A DNA stretch of 64,000 nucleotides from the NCBI RefSeq assembly GCF_013170825.1, contig NZ_CP033365.1, positions 1,116,001 through 1,180,000 of the forward strand, written 5' to 3'. Under the pieces are notes generated by a model that did no database searches, was not told the DNA's origin, and saw nothing but the letters and a program-made list of their open reading frames with translations. Each line of letters begins with the position of its first letter. The first letter of the stretch is position 1. Below, one piece after another: positions 17,941 to 26,858 of this stretch. The position numbers and the translations under genes are program-made. This stretch comes from Mesorhizobium sp. NZP2298 (lineage in GTDB: Bacteria; Pseudomonadota; Alphaproteobacteria; Rhizobiales; Rhizobiaceae).

Positions 17941-18430
17941 GCCTTGTTCGACGCCGTTCCCACTCCGGCCGCAGTTGCGACATGACCAGTTCGTCACGAT
18001 GCACGCCATTGAAGAATGCGCTGCCTCGCGCAATACCCTCCGCCGTGAAACCGGCAGCCTCATAGGCGCGCCGCGCGCGATGATTGTCGGGGAAAAGGCC
18101 AATGCAGAGCCGATAGGCACCCGTTTCGACAAAAACCTGTTCCACCGTTGCCGTCAGCAGCATTCTGCCCTGGCCTTGCCCAGGCGCGACGACGGCAATG
18201 CGTTTGACCAGCGCCACGCGTTCGGCAGAAGCCCAACCGCGCAGGATCACGAAGCCGATCTGTGCGGAACCGTCCATCCCAACAAAATAGGCGTGATTGC
18301 CGTCGACAAAGGCTTCGCGATGGCGCGCCTCATCCCAACGTCCGACAAAGGCGTCGTAGCCTTCGCGCCGTTCGGTCGCCATGATGAAGGGCAGGTCATT
18401 TTCGGTGGCGCGAACAAGCCGGAAGTCCAT
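17915..18430 (-). CDS. GNAT family N-acetyltransferase
   Basis: This 171-residue acetyl-CoA-dependent transferase shows the motif A region VKRIAVVAPGQGQGRMLL, with Q-x-x-G-x-G/R-type pyrophosphate binding, and motif B (LFPDNHRARRAYEAAGF). The acceptor is unknown. It lies between xthA (convergent, 26-base overlap) and the cNMP-binding gene upstream on the same strand, 13 bases away. Confidence 0.9.
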   Translation of the reverse strand: MDFRLVRATENDLPFIMATERREGYDAFVGRWDEARHREAFVDGNHAYFVGMDGSAQIGFVILRGWASAERVALVKRIAVVAPGQGQGRMLLTATVEQVFVETGAYRLCIGLFPDNHRARRAYEAAGFTAEGIARGSAFFNGVHRDELVMSQLRPEWERRRTRPSPDRTAQ

Positions 18431-18443
18431 CCGCGGCTCTCAC

Positions 18444-18899
18444 CTATCCTGAAAACCGCGACGCCAGTTCCTCGATACGGCGGATCATGGCCTGGAATTC
18501 CTCGGAGATGCGCTGGTGCAGTTTCATCGCGACTTCCGGATATTCCTCCAGGATGCGGCGGAACATCTTGCGGCTGAGGCGGATCACTTCCGAGTCGATT
18601 TCGGCCGACGCGCTGGTCAGCCGGTTGGTGTCGGCGATCAATGCCAGTTCGCTGAGCATCGTGCCGGGGCCGGCCTCGCCGATCGGGATGCGTTGGCCAT
18701 TCTGCTCGCGATAGAGCACGATGCGGCCACTGACCACGATATAGGCCGAATCGGCCTCGTCATCCTCGCGGTAGAGCTTGTGGTCGGCCCGCACCACGGT
18801 GGTCTCGGCGCCGAAGGCGAGCAGGCGCAGTTGTTCCTGCGTGAAACCCTCGAAGAGCCTCACGGCGGACAGGATGCGGATGTCGTCATCCAACGCCAT
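18444..18899 (-). CDS. Cyclic nucleotide-binding domain protein
   Basis: The 151-residue protein consists of a single CRP-type cNMP-binding fold (LFEGFTQEQLRLLAFGAE, then GPGTMLSELALIADTNRLTSA) and a C-terminal helix. There is no helix-turn-helix domain, so it is not a classical Crp/Fnr regulator. It lies downstream of the CenR/OtpR-like regulator on the same strand. I recall the same pairing in Brucella, where the regulator is linked to cell-envelope and acid stress. It is probably a signalling partner. Confidence 0.88.
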   Translation of the reverse strand: MALDDDIRILSAVRLFEGFTQEQLRLLAFGAETTVVRADHKLYREDDEADSAYIVVSGRIVLYREQNGQRIPIGEAGPGTMLSELALIADTNRLTSASAEIDSEVIRLSRKMFRRILEEYPEVAMKLHQRISEEFQAMIRRIEELASRFSG

Positions 18900-19082
18900 C
18901 TCTAGCTGCGTCCCCGAACGGTCAGTCCAATCCCTCCTTCACGAGTCGACCCCGTATACCCTCCAACAGGATCGCACCCGAAAGCGGTCCCGCCCAGACC
19001 GCTCTATCCCTTTAGTTTTCGCAATTCCGGACGGAAAACCGCCCACACTTTTCCTGGAATTGCTCATTGGATAATGAAATGT

Positions 19083-19766
19083 TTAAGGAACCAGCTTGTA
19101 GCCGCCGCTTTCTGTCACAAGAATTTCCGCATTGGAAGGATCGCGCTCGATCTTCTGGCGCAGACGATAGACATGGGTTTCCAGCGTGTGCGTGGTGACG
19201 CCGGAATTGTAGCCCCAGACCTCCTCGAGCAGCACGTCGCGCGTCACCACCTTCTGGTCGGCGCGATAGAGATATTTGATGATCGAGGCTTCCTTCTCCG
19301 TCAGCCGCACCTTGCCGCCACGCGGATCGATGAGCAGCTTCTGGCTGGGCTTGAAGGTGTAGGGGCCGACCGAGAAGGTGGCGTCCTCGCTCTGCTCATG
19401 CTGGCGCAACTGGGCGCGGATGCGCGCAAGCAGCACCGCGAAGCGGAAAGGCTTGGTCACATAGTCGTTGGCGCCGGCCTCGAGACCCAGAATCGTGTCC
19501 GAATCGGTGTCGTGGCCGGTCAGCATGATGATGGGCGCCTTGTAGCCGCCCTTGCGCAGGATCTTGACGGCCTCGCGGCCATCCATGTCGGGCAGGCCGA
19601 CATCCATGATAAGCAGGTCGATGAGGCCGCCGCGTGCCGCCGTGACGCCTTTTGCCGCAGTCGCTTCCTGCAGCACGTCGAATTCCTCGTAGAGGGCGAG
19701 TTGCTCGACCAGCGTGCCGCGCAGGTCGTCATCGTCGTCGACGATCAGGATGGTGCGTGAAGTCAT
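19083..19766 (-). CDS. cenR: OmpR-type response regulator, CenR/OtpR-like
   Basis: This 227-residue regulator has a receiver domain with the acidic pocket VDDDDDL, phosphoacceptor Asp in LLIMDVGLPDMDG and the conserved Lys in VTKPFR. It is followed by a winged helix ending THTLETHVYRLRQKI. The receiver and the DNA-binding recognition helix resemble CenR of Caulobacter and rhizobia, which controls the cell envelope. No histidine kinase is adjacent, as usual for an orphan CenR. The gene symbol is by recollection of similarity. Confidence 0.85.
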   Translation of the reverse strand: MTSRTILIVDDDDDLRGTLVEQLALYEEFDVLQEATAAKGVTAARGGLIDLLIMDVGLPDMDGREAVKILRKGGYKAPIIMLTGHDTDSDTILGLEAGANDYVTKPFRFAVLLARIRAQLRQHEQSEDATFSVGPYTFKPSQKLLIDPRGGKVRLTEKEASIIKYLYRADQKVVTRDVLLEEVWGYNSGVTTHTLETHVYRLRQKIERDPSNAEILVTESGGYKLVP

Positions 19767-19850
19767 GGATCAATCCGTTGTTTTGAAAATGAAATTCAGT
19801 TGACCGCTGCGTATTTATGCGGAAGCTGGCCGACACAATAGCCGATCACA

Positions 19851-20447
19851 GTGATTTGTTCCGTGGCACGATCATACAAGAAAAAACGCGATCGCAATGC
19901 AGCCGGCGCAATTTTGGTAAAACGGCTGCGCGTACTGACCGTGCGGGCAAGGCCCGGCCACCCCAGCCAGGGCCTGCTGCAGGCCGGCAATGCGGTGTTT
20001 GCCTGTGCGCTGGGGCATGGCGGCATCTCGGCCGACAAGCGCGAGGGCGACGGCGCCACGCCGCTGGGCTCGATGCGGATCCTGTCGGGTTATTTCCGGG
20101 GAGATCAGTTCGCCGCCGGCCGCCGGACGCGTCTGGCGATGACGCCGATCGGGCCCGATCTCGGCTGGTGCGAAGTGCCTGACGACCGCAACTACAACCG
20201 TCCGGTCAGGCTTCCCTACCGCGCCAGCCACGAACGCATGCGGCGCGACGACGATCTCTATGACGCCTGCCTGGTGCTCGACTGGAACATCGCGCCACGC
20301 CGCAGGGGGCGCGGCAGCGCCATCTTCTTCCATCTGGCGCGTCCCGGATACACGCCGACGCTAGGCTGCGTCGCGGTGAGTGCACGCACGATGGCGCGGC
20401 TGCTGCCGCTGCTGTCGGCCCGGACGGTGGTGAGGGTGGTGAGGTAG
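19851..20447 (+). CDS. L,D-transpeptidase (YkuD) family protein
   Basis: This protein of about 180-198 residues cross-links peptidoglycan or lipoproteins through meso-DAP. The catalytic region is FFHLARPGYTPTLGCVAVS, with the catalytic Cys in a variant of the usual HGC motif. No signal peptide is visible. The start is uncertain: GTG 19851 is the longest, but homology is evident only from about VKRLRVLTVRARPG onward. It is divergent from the response regulator. Tandem 8-base repeats follow the stop. Confidence 0.82.
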   Translation: MICSVARSYKKKRDRNAAGAILVKRLRVLTVRARPGHPSQGLLQAGNAVFACALGHGGISADKREGDGATPLGSMRILSGYFRGDQFAAGRRTRLAMTPIGPDLGWCEVPDDRNYNRPVRLPYRASHERMRRDDDLYDACLVLDWNIAPRRRGRGSAIFFHLARPGYTPTLGCVAVSARTMARLLPLLSARTVVRVVR

Positions 20448-20451
20448 GAAA

Positions 20452-20486
20452 GGCAGTAGGGCAGTAGGGCAGTAGGGCAGTAGGGC
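20452..20486. repeat. Tandem repeat of GGCAGTAG
   Basis: Four perfect GGCAGTAG units and a partial fifth occur in the gap between convergent genes. Inverted relatives (CTGCC..., ACTGCCTTAC) occur just downstream at 20498-20530, so the transcript could fold. Confidence 0.8.
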
Positions 20487-20523
20487 GTGTCTTCCGGTGC
20501 TGCCTTGCATTTCCCGTACTGCC

Positions 20524-20778
20524 TTACTCCCCTATTCCCTTCCTGCGGGGCTGCTGCCAGCCGATGTCGAGCAGGCCCAGCCGGCCGATCTCCCGATCCA
20601 TGGCGCGGGCGATGTCCTTGCGTCCGGCGCCGATGTCGCGCAACTGGCGATCGGACAGGTCCTCGACGTTTTGGTGCGGAAGATTGATCGCGACCCTGGC
20701 CTGACGCAGCCAGTCGCGGATCGCCGACAGCCGTGCCGACCTGGCGCTATAGGCGGGGTGAAGAGCGATGTGAGACAT
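20524..20778 (-). CDS. DUF1127 domain small protein
   Basis: This 84-residue basic protein contains the DUF1127 signature NVEDLSDRQLRDIGAGRKDI. In other alphaproteobacteria, small DUF1127 proteins influence RNA maturation and phosphate or central metabolism; the role here is open. GGAAGGA precedes the chosen start at 20778. It is divergent from the LysR-type gene at 20943, with 164 bases between, a common regulator-target layout. Confidence 0.85.
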   Translation of the reverse strand: MSHIALHPAYSARSARLSAIRDWLRQARVAINLPHQNVEDLSDRQLRDIGAGRKDIARAMDREIGRLGLLDIGWQQPRRKGIGE

Positions 20779-20942
20779 GGTGTGATCCGTCCTTCCGGAC
20801 TTCAAATCCGGTTTGATGGTGTTTCAGTGCCCGCATCATGCCGGATTGAAATCTTGGAAGGAAACGAGTAGTTTTTTCTCAATCATCAAGTTTTATTTGA
20901 GAATTGAGGTGTTATGGAACGCTTTCCCCGGGTCACGCGCTG

Positions 20943-21875
20943 ATGGCAACCCTGCTGCCGGGAACGCGGGCGCTGAGGACGCTGGAGGCGGCGGCGCGTC
21001 ACCTCAATTTCACCCGCGCCGCCGACGAGCTTGGGCTGACGCCGGCCGCGGTCAGCCACCAGATCAAGGAAATCGAGGATCAGCTCGGCATCGTGCTTTT
21101 CACGCGCACCAGCCGCACCATCCGTCTGACGGAGGCGGGCACGGTGCTGTTCGAGGCCGCGACCGACACGCTCGACCTGCTTGGCCGGGCCGTCATGCGG
21201 GCGCGCAAGATGGCACGCGGGACGGAGTTTCTGAAGGTCACGCTGGATGCCCAGTTCGCGGCGAAATGGCTGATGCGGCGCGTCGAGGATTTCCGTAAGC
21301 AAAGGCCGGGGATCGAGCTCAGGTTCGACATCGCCTACGGGCTGCGTGATTTCGACCTGGATGATGTCGATGTCGGCATCCGCTTCGGGGCTGGCAAGTA
21401 TCCGGGGCTTTGCGCGCACCGCCTGTTCGACAACATCATCATTCCGGTGTGCAGCCCAGGCCTGCTGGCATCGGGGCCACCGTTGCGCGAACCGCGCGAC
21501 CTCTTCCTCCACACGCTCGCCCATATCGAATGGGCGCGGCAGGGCGTGACATGGCCGAACTGGCGCATGTGGATGGCGGCGGCCGGTGTCGACGATTTCG
21601 ACGACAGCCGCACCGTTGTCTTCGGCACCTCCACGGATGCGGTCCAGGCGGCGCTTGACGGCAACGCCGTCGCACTCGCCGATTTCGCCATGGTGGCGAA
21701 CGACCTTTCCGAAGGCCGGCTGGTGCAGCCCTTCGCGCTCAGCATCAAGGTCGCGCCCGAATACGCCTACTTCCTGGTCTATCCCCAGGCGATGGTTGAC
21801 GACCCTCGCATCGTCGCTTTCCGTGAATGGATCCTGGAGGAAGTGGCCAGGACGCGAACGATGGACAAGGCATAG
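20943..21875 (+). CDS. LysR-type transcriptional regulator, GcvA-like
   Basis: This 310-residue regulator has an N-terminal winged helix (LRTLEAAARHLNFTRAADEL, TPAAVSHQIKEIE) and a periplasmic-binding-fold effector domain. It belongs to the GcvA/AmpR branch. It is divergent from the DUF1127 gene and may regulate it; the effector cannot be guessed. An earlier in-frame start at 20904 exists, but the homologous region begins just after the chosen ATG. Confidence 0.93.
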   Translation: MATLLPGTRALRTLEAAARHLNFTRAADELGLTPAAVSHQIKEIEDQLGIVLFTRTSRTIRLTEAGTVLFEAATDTLDLLGRAVMRARKMARGTEFLKVTLDAQFAAKWLMRRVEDFRKQRPGIELRFDIAYGLRDFDLDDVDVGIRFGAGKYPGLCAHRLFDNIIIPVCSPGLLASGPPLREPRDLFLHTLAHIEWARQGVTWPNWRMWMAAAGVDDFDDSRTVVFGTSTDAVQAALDGNAVALADFAMVANDLSEGRLVQPFALSIKVAPEYAYFLVYPQAMVDDPRIVAFREWILEEVARTRTMDKA

Positions 21876-21896
21876 ATCATCACGGCCAAATTCAGC

Positions 21897-22640
21897 TCAC
21901 GACCTGGCGTTGTGGCCGAAGATCATGCGGGTGTATTTCTTCCACTTCCATTTCAGGCTTTTGTACAAACGCGGGTACCTTTTCGCGGAAATGGATGTTT
22001 GAAACGCTCCGTTCTCGCTCCCCTGTTCGACGATCGGCCGTTCGAACCACAGCATTTCAATGCCAAGCTTCTCGTCCATCTGTTCGACCTGGTGGTCGAT
22101 CGACGTGTATATCTTGTTCTGGGCGATCCAGGCGCAACGGGCCTCTGCGACCGGACGGGTTATGAGGTAGGAATCGGTGCATCTGGCATGCAGTGCCGGG
22201 TAGAGCCTTCGACCCTTCCGTAGTTCCCAGCTCGGCGTGTAGTAGTTGCTGCCATTGCCGAGATAGATGACGGCCTTGCGCATGGGGCTGCCGAGCTCGG
22301 CCAGTCCCTGGCGGAACTTGGCGACGAAGTCGCGGGCGAGGAACACGTCGTCCTCGAACACCAGGCAATAAGGCTGGTCGGTCTCGAGGAAATCGCGCCA
22401 GATGCCGACATGCTTCAGTGCCAGCGAGACGGCCGGTGGGTGGGTAAAGGTGGGCGCGATCAATTCGTCGCGGATCTCCGGCGTGATGTCGGCCTGATCC
22501 CAGTCGGTATAGAAATAGACCGGCACGCCGCGCCGCTCGAATTCGCGGACAATGTGGCGGCGCCGGTCGTCATAGCCCTGTTTGACGTGGCAGACCCGGG
22601 TGAACACCAGGTCGCGCGGGAAACCGGACTCGTCTGCCAT
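21897..22640 (-). CDS. Glycosyltransferase family 25 protein
   Basis: This 247-residue family 25 (LPS-type) glycosyltransferase has the acceptor/donor-site segment CLVFEDDVFLARDF, PPAVSLALKHVGIWRDFL and VIYLGNGSNYY. It probably decorates lipopolysaccharide or another surface glycan in the cytoplasm. Start 22640 is the ATG. DUF1761 lies 13 bases upstream on the same strand. It is convergent with the LysR-type gene. Confidence 0.88.
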   Translation of the reverse strand: MADESGFPRDLVFTRVCHVKQGYDDRRRHIVREFERRGVPVYFYTDWDQADITPEIRDELIAPTFTHPPAVSLALKHVGIWRDFLETDQPYCLVFEDDVFLARDFVAKFRQGLAELGSPMRKAVIYLGNGSNYYTPSWELRKGRRLYPALHARCTDSYLITRPVAEARCAWIAQNKIYTSIDHQVEQMDEKLGIEMLWFERPIVEQGSENGAFQTSISAKRYPRLYKSLKWKWKKYTRMIFGHNARS

Positions 22641-22653
22641 CGTCAACCCACTC

Positions 22654-23070
22654 TCAGCTTGCCGCGGCGCCGAACCAGCCGGTCACCGCGCCGATGATCA
22701 ACAGCACACCCAGCCAGTGGCCGCCATCGATGAGGGTCAGGTCCCAGCCGAAATTCTCGTAGCGATGGTTGACCGACAGCGTTGTCGCGACGAAACCCAG
22801 CCAGAGCACGAAGCCGAAGACAAGCCCGGCAAGCAGTGTCGGCTCACCGCCGGTCATCGCGCCGACGACCAGGGCCATGATGTAGGCCATGACCAGTTCG
22901 GCGATGAAGCTGATGACGAAAGGCAGCGGCGATTTCTTCATTGTCGCCGGATCGAGCCTGGCCGCCTTCAGCCAAGGCTTGCTCAGGGCCATGTACCAGA
23001 CGGCGCCGAACAGCCAGGCCAAGACGGCGGCGGCGATCACCGCCAGCCAGTTCACTGCCGAAAAATCCAT
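22654..23070 (-). CDS. DUF1761 membrane protein
   Basis: This 138-residue protein with four predicted membrane helices includes the DUF1761 features LAWLFGAVWYMALSKPWLK and SVNHRYENFGWDLTLID. The function is unknown. It lies between the glycosyltransferase downstream and the methyltransferase upstream on the same strand. Confidence 0.88.
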   Translation of the reverse strand: MDFSAVNWLAVIAAAVLAWLFGAVWYMALSKPWLKAARLDPATMKKSPLPFVISFIAELVMAYIMALVVGAMTGGEPTLLAGLVFGFVLWLGFVATTLSVNHRYENFGWDLTLIDGGHWLGVLLIIGAVTGWFGAAAS

Positions 23071-23121
23071 GAGCTTCCCCCTCGATGCTGGTTTTATGGA
23101 AACGCCTGTTCGGCGGTGGCG

Positions 23122-23778
23122 TCAAGCAAAGCGCCAGACGGTGGTGCGCTTGACCAGCGAATCCTCCAGTGCCCGCGTGACGGCGACCTCATAGACCGCA
23201 AGCGGTTCCAGCCCTGACCTTGGCAGATACGACCGGCCGGGATCGCCGACGAGGATCTCGCCACCACGCGCCTTGAGCGTTGCGAACCACGGCATCAGGC
23301 GGTCGGCGAAGGATTTGTCGTAGAAAACGTCACCGGCGAGGATCACGTCCCAGCCCGCGTCGGTGCCGATGCAGTCCGTGCCGAGGAAATCGATGCCGAC
23401 GCCATTGGCCTCGCCGTTGAGGCGTATGGCGGTGGCGCAGAACGGATCGATGTCGGCGGCGGTCACTTCGGCAGCACCCACCCTGGCGGCGGCGATCCCT
23501 ACAAGGCCGGAACCCGAGGCGAAGTCGAGCACGCGCTTGCCCCGAACCGTGTCGGGATTGTCCAGGATATAGCGGGCGAGGCCCTGGCCGCCGGCCCAGG
23601 CAAAGGCCCAGAAAGGCGGCGGCAGGCCGATCTCGACCAGTTCGTCCTCGGTCCGCTGCCAAAGATCGTGCGCTTCATCGGCAAGATGAAGCAGAATCTC
23701 GGGCACATGCGGCGGCGCCATCAGCGCCGTGTTGTCGAGGATGAACTGCCTGGCGCTGTGCGGGGTGAGTGCCGTCAC
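23122..23778 (-). CDS. Class I SAM-dependent methyltransferase (ETFB/PrmA-like)
   Basis: This 218-residue methyltransferase shows motif I VLDFASGSGLVGIAA, then VTAADIDPFCATAI and VILAGDVFYDKSF. The pattern resembles electron-transfer-flavoprotein beta-subunit lysine methyltransferases and PrmA relatives. The GTG start at 23778 overlaps the EVE gene stop as GTGA, indicating coupled translation. Confidence 0.88.
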   Translation of the reverse strand: MTALTPHSARQFILDNTALMAPPHVPEILLHLADEAHDLWQRTEDELVEIGLPPPFWAFAWAGGQGLARYILDNPDTVRGKRVLDFASGSGLVGIAAARVGAAEVTAADIDPFCATAIRLNGEANGVGIDFLGTDCIGTDAGWDVILAGDVFYDKSFADRLMPWFATLKARGGEILVGDPGRSYLPRSGLEPLAVYEVAVTRALEDSLVKRTTVWRFA

Positions 23779-24200
23779 GGAGCAGGCGTCAGGCCGCCCA
23801 TGCGGCAGACTTCCTTCCATTCGGCCGGGGTGACCGGCTGCACGGAAAGCCGTCCGAGCCGCACCAGCGCCATCTCGGCAAGCTTCGGGTTGGCCTTGAT
23901 CTCCGCCAGCGTCGGCGGGTTGGGCACATCCTTGAAAGCGCGGACATCGACGCACTCCCAGCGCGGATCATCCGACGTGGTATCGGGATGGGCGAGCGCG
24001 CAGACCTCGGCGATGCCGACCACGTTCAGCCCCTCGTTGGAATGGTAGAAGAAGCCGAGATCGCCGACCTGCATGGCCTTCATGTTGTTGCGGGCGGCGT
24101 AATTGCGTACGCCATCCCACTGCGTGCCGGCCTTGCCCTTGGCCTTCAGCATCTCGAAGGAGAACTTGAACGGCTCCGATTTGAACAGCCAGTAGTTCAT
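23775..24200 (-). CDS. EVE domain protein
   Basis: This 141-residue member of the PUA-like EVE fold begins NYWLFKSEPFKFSFEML and has QWDGVRNYAARNNMKAMQ and FFYHSNEG, the pocket for a modified base. Homologues bind modified cytosine or similar nucleobases. It lies in the leftward group with YciI, gpsA and tsaD, with a stop overlapping the methyltransferase start. Confidence 0.93.
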   Translation of the reverse strand: MNYWLFKSEPFKFSFEMLKAKGKAGTQWDGVRNYAARNNMKAMQVGDLGFFYHSNEGLNVVGIAEVCALAHPDTTSDDPRWECVDVRAFKDVPNPPTLAEIKANPKLAEMALVRLGRLSVQPVTPAEWKEVCRMGGLTPAP

Positions 24201-24239
24201 TTCTTCTCCTCCTTGCGGCCCTGCTGCGAGCGACCGAGA

Positions 24240-24536
24240 TTAACTAGCCGCCGGCTTGTTGAACGTCCAGTTCCACGGGTGGATTTCGACGCTTTCGAAC
24301 AGTCCGGCCTTGGCATAGGGGTCGGCGGCCGACAGGGCTTGCGCTCCTGCCAGATCCGGCGCCTCGACGACCACGAGGCTGCCATTGGGCTTGCCGTCGG
24401 CATCGAGGAACGGACCGGCAAATGCCAGCTTCTTGTCGCCATTCAGCCCTTCGAGAAAGGCGACATGCTCGGGCCGCGTGTCGAGGCGCACCTGCAGGCT
24501 CCCCGGCTTGTCCTTGCAAATCAAAGCAAACAGCAT
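24240..24536 (-). CDS. YciI family protein
   Basis: This 98-residue ferredoxin-like protein has FAGPFLDADGKPNGSLVVVEA and the DPYAKAGLFESVEIHPWNW end that is typical of YciI. Family members are putative hydrolases or dehydrochlorinase-like enzymes. It lies between the EVE gene and gpsA. Confidence 0.93.
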   Translation of the reverse strand: MLFALICKDKPGSLQVRLDTRPEHVAFLEGLNGDKKLAFAGPFLDADGKPNGSLVVVEAPDLAGAQALSAADPYAKAGLFESVEIHPWNWTFNKPAAS

Positions 24537-24602
24537 GGTTTTTCTCCTGGTCTTGAGATCGAGTTTTGGGGGATCGAGATTGAGGGATCAAAGTCGTGGG
24601 GA

Positions 24603-25619
24603 TCAATCGTTGGTTTCGGTCTTCAGCGGCCGGGTCATCAAGGCCGTTACAGCCTGGCGGATGGTGATGGTGCCGTCCAGTATGGCAGCGACGGCGGAGA
24701 TGATCGGGGCGTCGATACCGCGTTCGGCGGCGATGCGAGCGGCGATCGCCGCCGTCGGCACACCTTCGGCCAGCGGCAGTCCGGAAAGCGCCTTGCCTTG
24801 CCCGAGCGCCAGCCCGTAGGCGAAATTGCGCGATTGCGCCGACGAGCAGGTCAGCAGCAGGTCGCCAAGGCCGGAAAGCCCCATCAGGGTCTCTGGCCGG
24901 GCGCCGAAGGCGGCGCCGATGCGGCGCAGTTCGACGAAGCCGCGCGTCACCATCGCGGCCTGGGCGCTGGCGCCGAGCCCGGCGCCAGTGACCGCACCCG
25001 CGGCGATGGCAAAGACATTCTTCAGGGCGCCACCGATCTCGACGCCGATCAGGTCGTCGCTCGAATAGCAGCGCAGATTCTCCGCGGAAAAGCGGGCGGC
25101 AAGGTCGGCCGCCAGGGCCTCGTCGCCGGCGGCCACCACCACCGCTGTCGGCAGGCCTCGGGCGACATCGGTGGCGAAGCTCGGACCTGACAAGGCGGCG
25201 ACAGGATTTCGCGGCAGGATCTCGGTGACAATCGCCGACAACAGGTCGCCGGTGTCGCGCTCGATGCCCTTGGCGCAGAGAACGATCGGGATACCATCCG
25301 GAATATGGTCCTTCGCGGCCGTCAGAGCAGCCCGCAAGGACTGCGCCGGGGTCACCGCCAACACGCAATCGGCACCGGCGAGCGCTGTTCCGATGTCCGA
25401 TGTCGCCTCGATGCCGGGCGCAATCGCGATGCCGGGCAGGTAGCGCGGGTTCTGGCCCTGGCCGATCGCGGCCACGGTTTCCGGATCGCGCGCGAAGAGC
25501 CGCACCGCATGTCCGGCGCGCAGCATGGCCAGCGCCAGTGCCGTGCCCCAGGCGCCGCCGCCGAGCACGGCGACACGCCAGCCGCTTTTGCCTGGATTGT
25601 TCTTGGCTTCACCCGTCAT
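24603..25619 (-). CDS. gpsA: Glycerol-3-phosphate dehydrogenase [NAD(P)+]
   Basis: This 338-residue enzyme reduces dihydroxyacetone phosphate to sn-glycerol 3-phosphate for phospholipid synthesis. The Rossmann motif [12 protein letters not shown] is near the start; [23 protein letters not shown] with the catalytic Lys, and [11 protein letters not shown] follow. The ATG overlaps the tsaD stop (ATGA), a widely conserved tsaD-gpsA pair. The chosen start at 25619 matches the family. Confidence 0.97.
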   Translation of the reverse strand: MTGEAKNNPGKSGWRVAVLGGGAWGTALALAMLRAGHAVRLFARDPETVAAIGQGQNPRYLPGIAIAPGIEATSDIGTALAGADCVLAVTPAQSLRAALTAAKDHIPDGIPIVLCAKGIERDTGDLLSAIVTEILPRNPVAALSGPSFATDVARGLPTAVVVAAGDEALAADLAARFSAENLRCYSSDDLIGVEIGGALKNVFAIAAGAVTGAGLGASAQAAMVTRGFVELRRIGAAFGARPETLMGLSGLGDLLLTCSSAQSRNFAYGLALGQGKALSGLPLAEGVPTAAIAARIAAERGIDAPIISAVAAILDGTITIRQAVTALMTRPLKTETND

Positions 25620-26704
25620 GCCTTGGCTCCGCGCCGGCCGGAGCCGACCATCGGCGCCGAGATGCTGTCCAGCGGCCAGCGCGAGCGCGGCACGAAATCG
25701 AAGCCGTTCTCCTGCGCCATGCCTTCGCGCAGGCGTTCGATGCCGGCCCAGGCGATCATCGCCGCATTGTCGGTGCAAAGCTTCAGCGGCGGCGCGACGA
25801 AGGTGAAACCGGCCTGGGCGCAGAGCCGCTCCAGCGTCGCCTTGATGGTGCGGTTGGCGGCGACGCCGCCGGCGACGACCAGCGCCGGGTTCCTGGTGCC
25901 GGGAAATGTTTCGCTGAACCGTGCCAACGCGCGAGACACGCGGTCGGCAAGCGCATCGGCGACCGCCGCCTGGAACGAGGCGCAGATGTCGGCGACGTCC
26001 TGATCGCTCAGCGGCTCGATCGCCGTCGCGGCCTGGCGTACGGCGGTCTTCAGGCCGGAGAAGGAGAAATCGGGCTGCGCCGATCCTTTCATCGGCCTGG
26101 GAAAGGCAAAGCGCGTGGCGTCGCCGCTCTGTGCCGCCTTCTCGACATTCGGGCCGCCGGGATAGGGCAATCCGAGCATCTTGGCGGTCTTGTCGAAGGC
26201 TTCGCCGAGCGCGTCATCAATGGTGGTGGCCCAGCGCTGATAGTCGCCGACACCGCGCACGGCCAGGATCTGCGTGTGGCCGCCGGAGACGAGCAGCAGC
26301 AAATAGGGAAACTCAAGCCCGTCGGTCAGCCGCGCCGTCAAGGCATGACCTTCCAGGTGGTTGATGGCAATCAGCGGCTTGCCCGTCGCCGCGGCGATCG
26401 CCTTGGCCGTCATCAGCCCGACGATCAGGCCACCGACGAGGCCGGGGCCGGCGGTGGCGGCGATGGCATCGATGTCGCCAAGGGCCGTGCCCGAATCGGC
26501 AAGGGCCGCCTCGACGATACCGTCCAGCGCCTCGACATGGGCGCGCGCGGCAATCTCGGGCACGACGCCGCCGAAGGCGGCATGCTCCTCGATCTGGGAA
26601 AGCACGACATTGGACAGGATTTTCGGCACGGCGTCGCCTTCGAGCGCCACGACACTGGCGGCTGTCTCGTCGCAACTCGTCTCAATGCCCAGAACACGGA
26701 TCAA
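25616..26704 (-). CDS. tsaD: tRNA N6-adenosine threonylcarbamoyltransferase
   Basis: This 362-residue enzyme transfers threonylcarbamoyl to A37 of ANN-decoding tRNAs. The signature starts [15 protein letters not shown], and the metal site is [10 protein letters not shown]. The ASKHA fold continues to the C-terminus. The start is TTG at 26704: no ATG or GTG lies in frame just upstream, and the canonical N-terminus begins two residues later. It is divergent from hemC. Confidence 0.96.
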   Translation of the reverse strand: MIRVLGIETSCDETAASVVALEGDAVPKILSNVVLSQIEEHAAFGGVVPEIAARAHVEALDGIVEAALADSGTALGDIDAIAATAGPGLVGGLIVGLMTAKAIAAATGKPLIAINHLEGHALTARLTDGLEFPYLLLLVSGGHTQILAVRGVGDYQRWATTIDDALGEAFDKTAKMLGLPYPGGPNVEKAAQSGDATRFAFPRPMKGSAQPDFSFSGLKTAVRQAATAIEPLSDQDVADICASFQAAVADALADRVSRALARFSETFPGTRNPALVVAGGVAANRTIKATLERLCAQAGFTFVAPPLKLCTDNAAMIAWAGIERLREGMAQENGFDFVPRSRWPLDSISAPMVGSGRRGAKA

Positions 26705-26858
26705 TTCGTCGCTATCCCAAGAGATTGTTTATCGGGCCTTTCCCCGTTAGGAGAAAGCCCGAAAAGGCCTCGGTTATTCCAGCCGCATTTCCGCGACGCC
26801 AGGTGACTCCACTTGGCTGCAAAATGCTCTGGCCGGGGGTTATCACGGACCGCGCGCC

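Noticed and set aside
20452..20530. CRISPR-like short repeats
   Set aside because: The units are 8 bases and directly tandem without spacers, so it is a microsatellite-type repeat.
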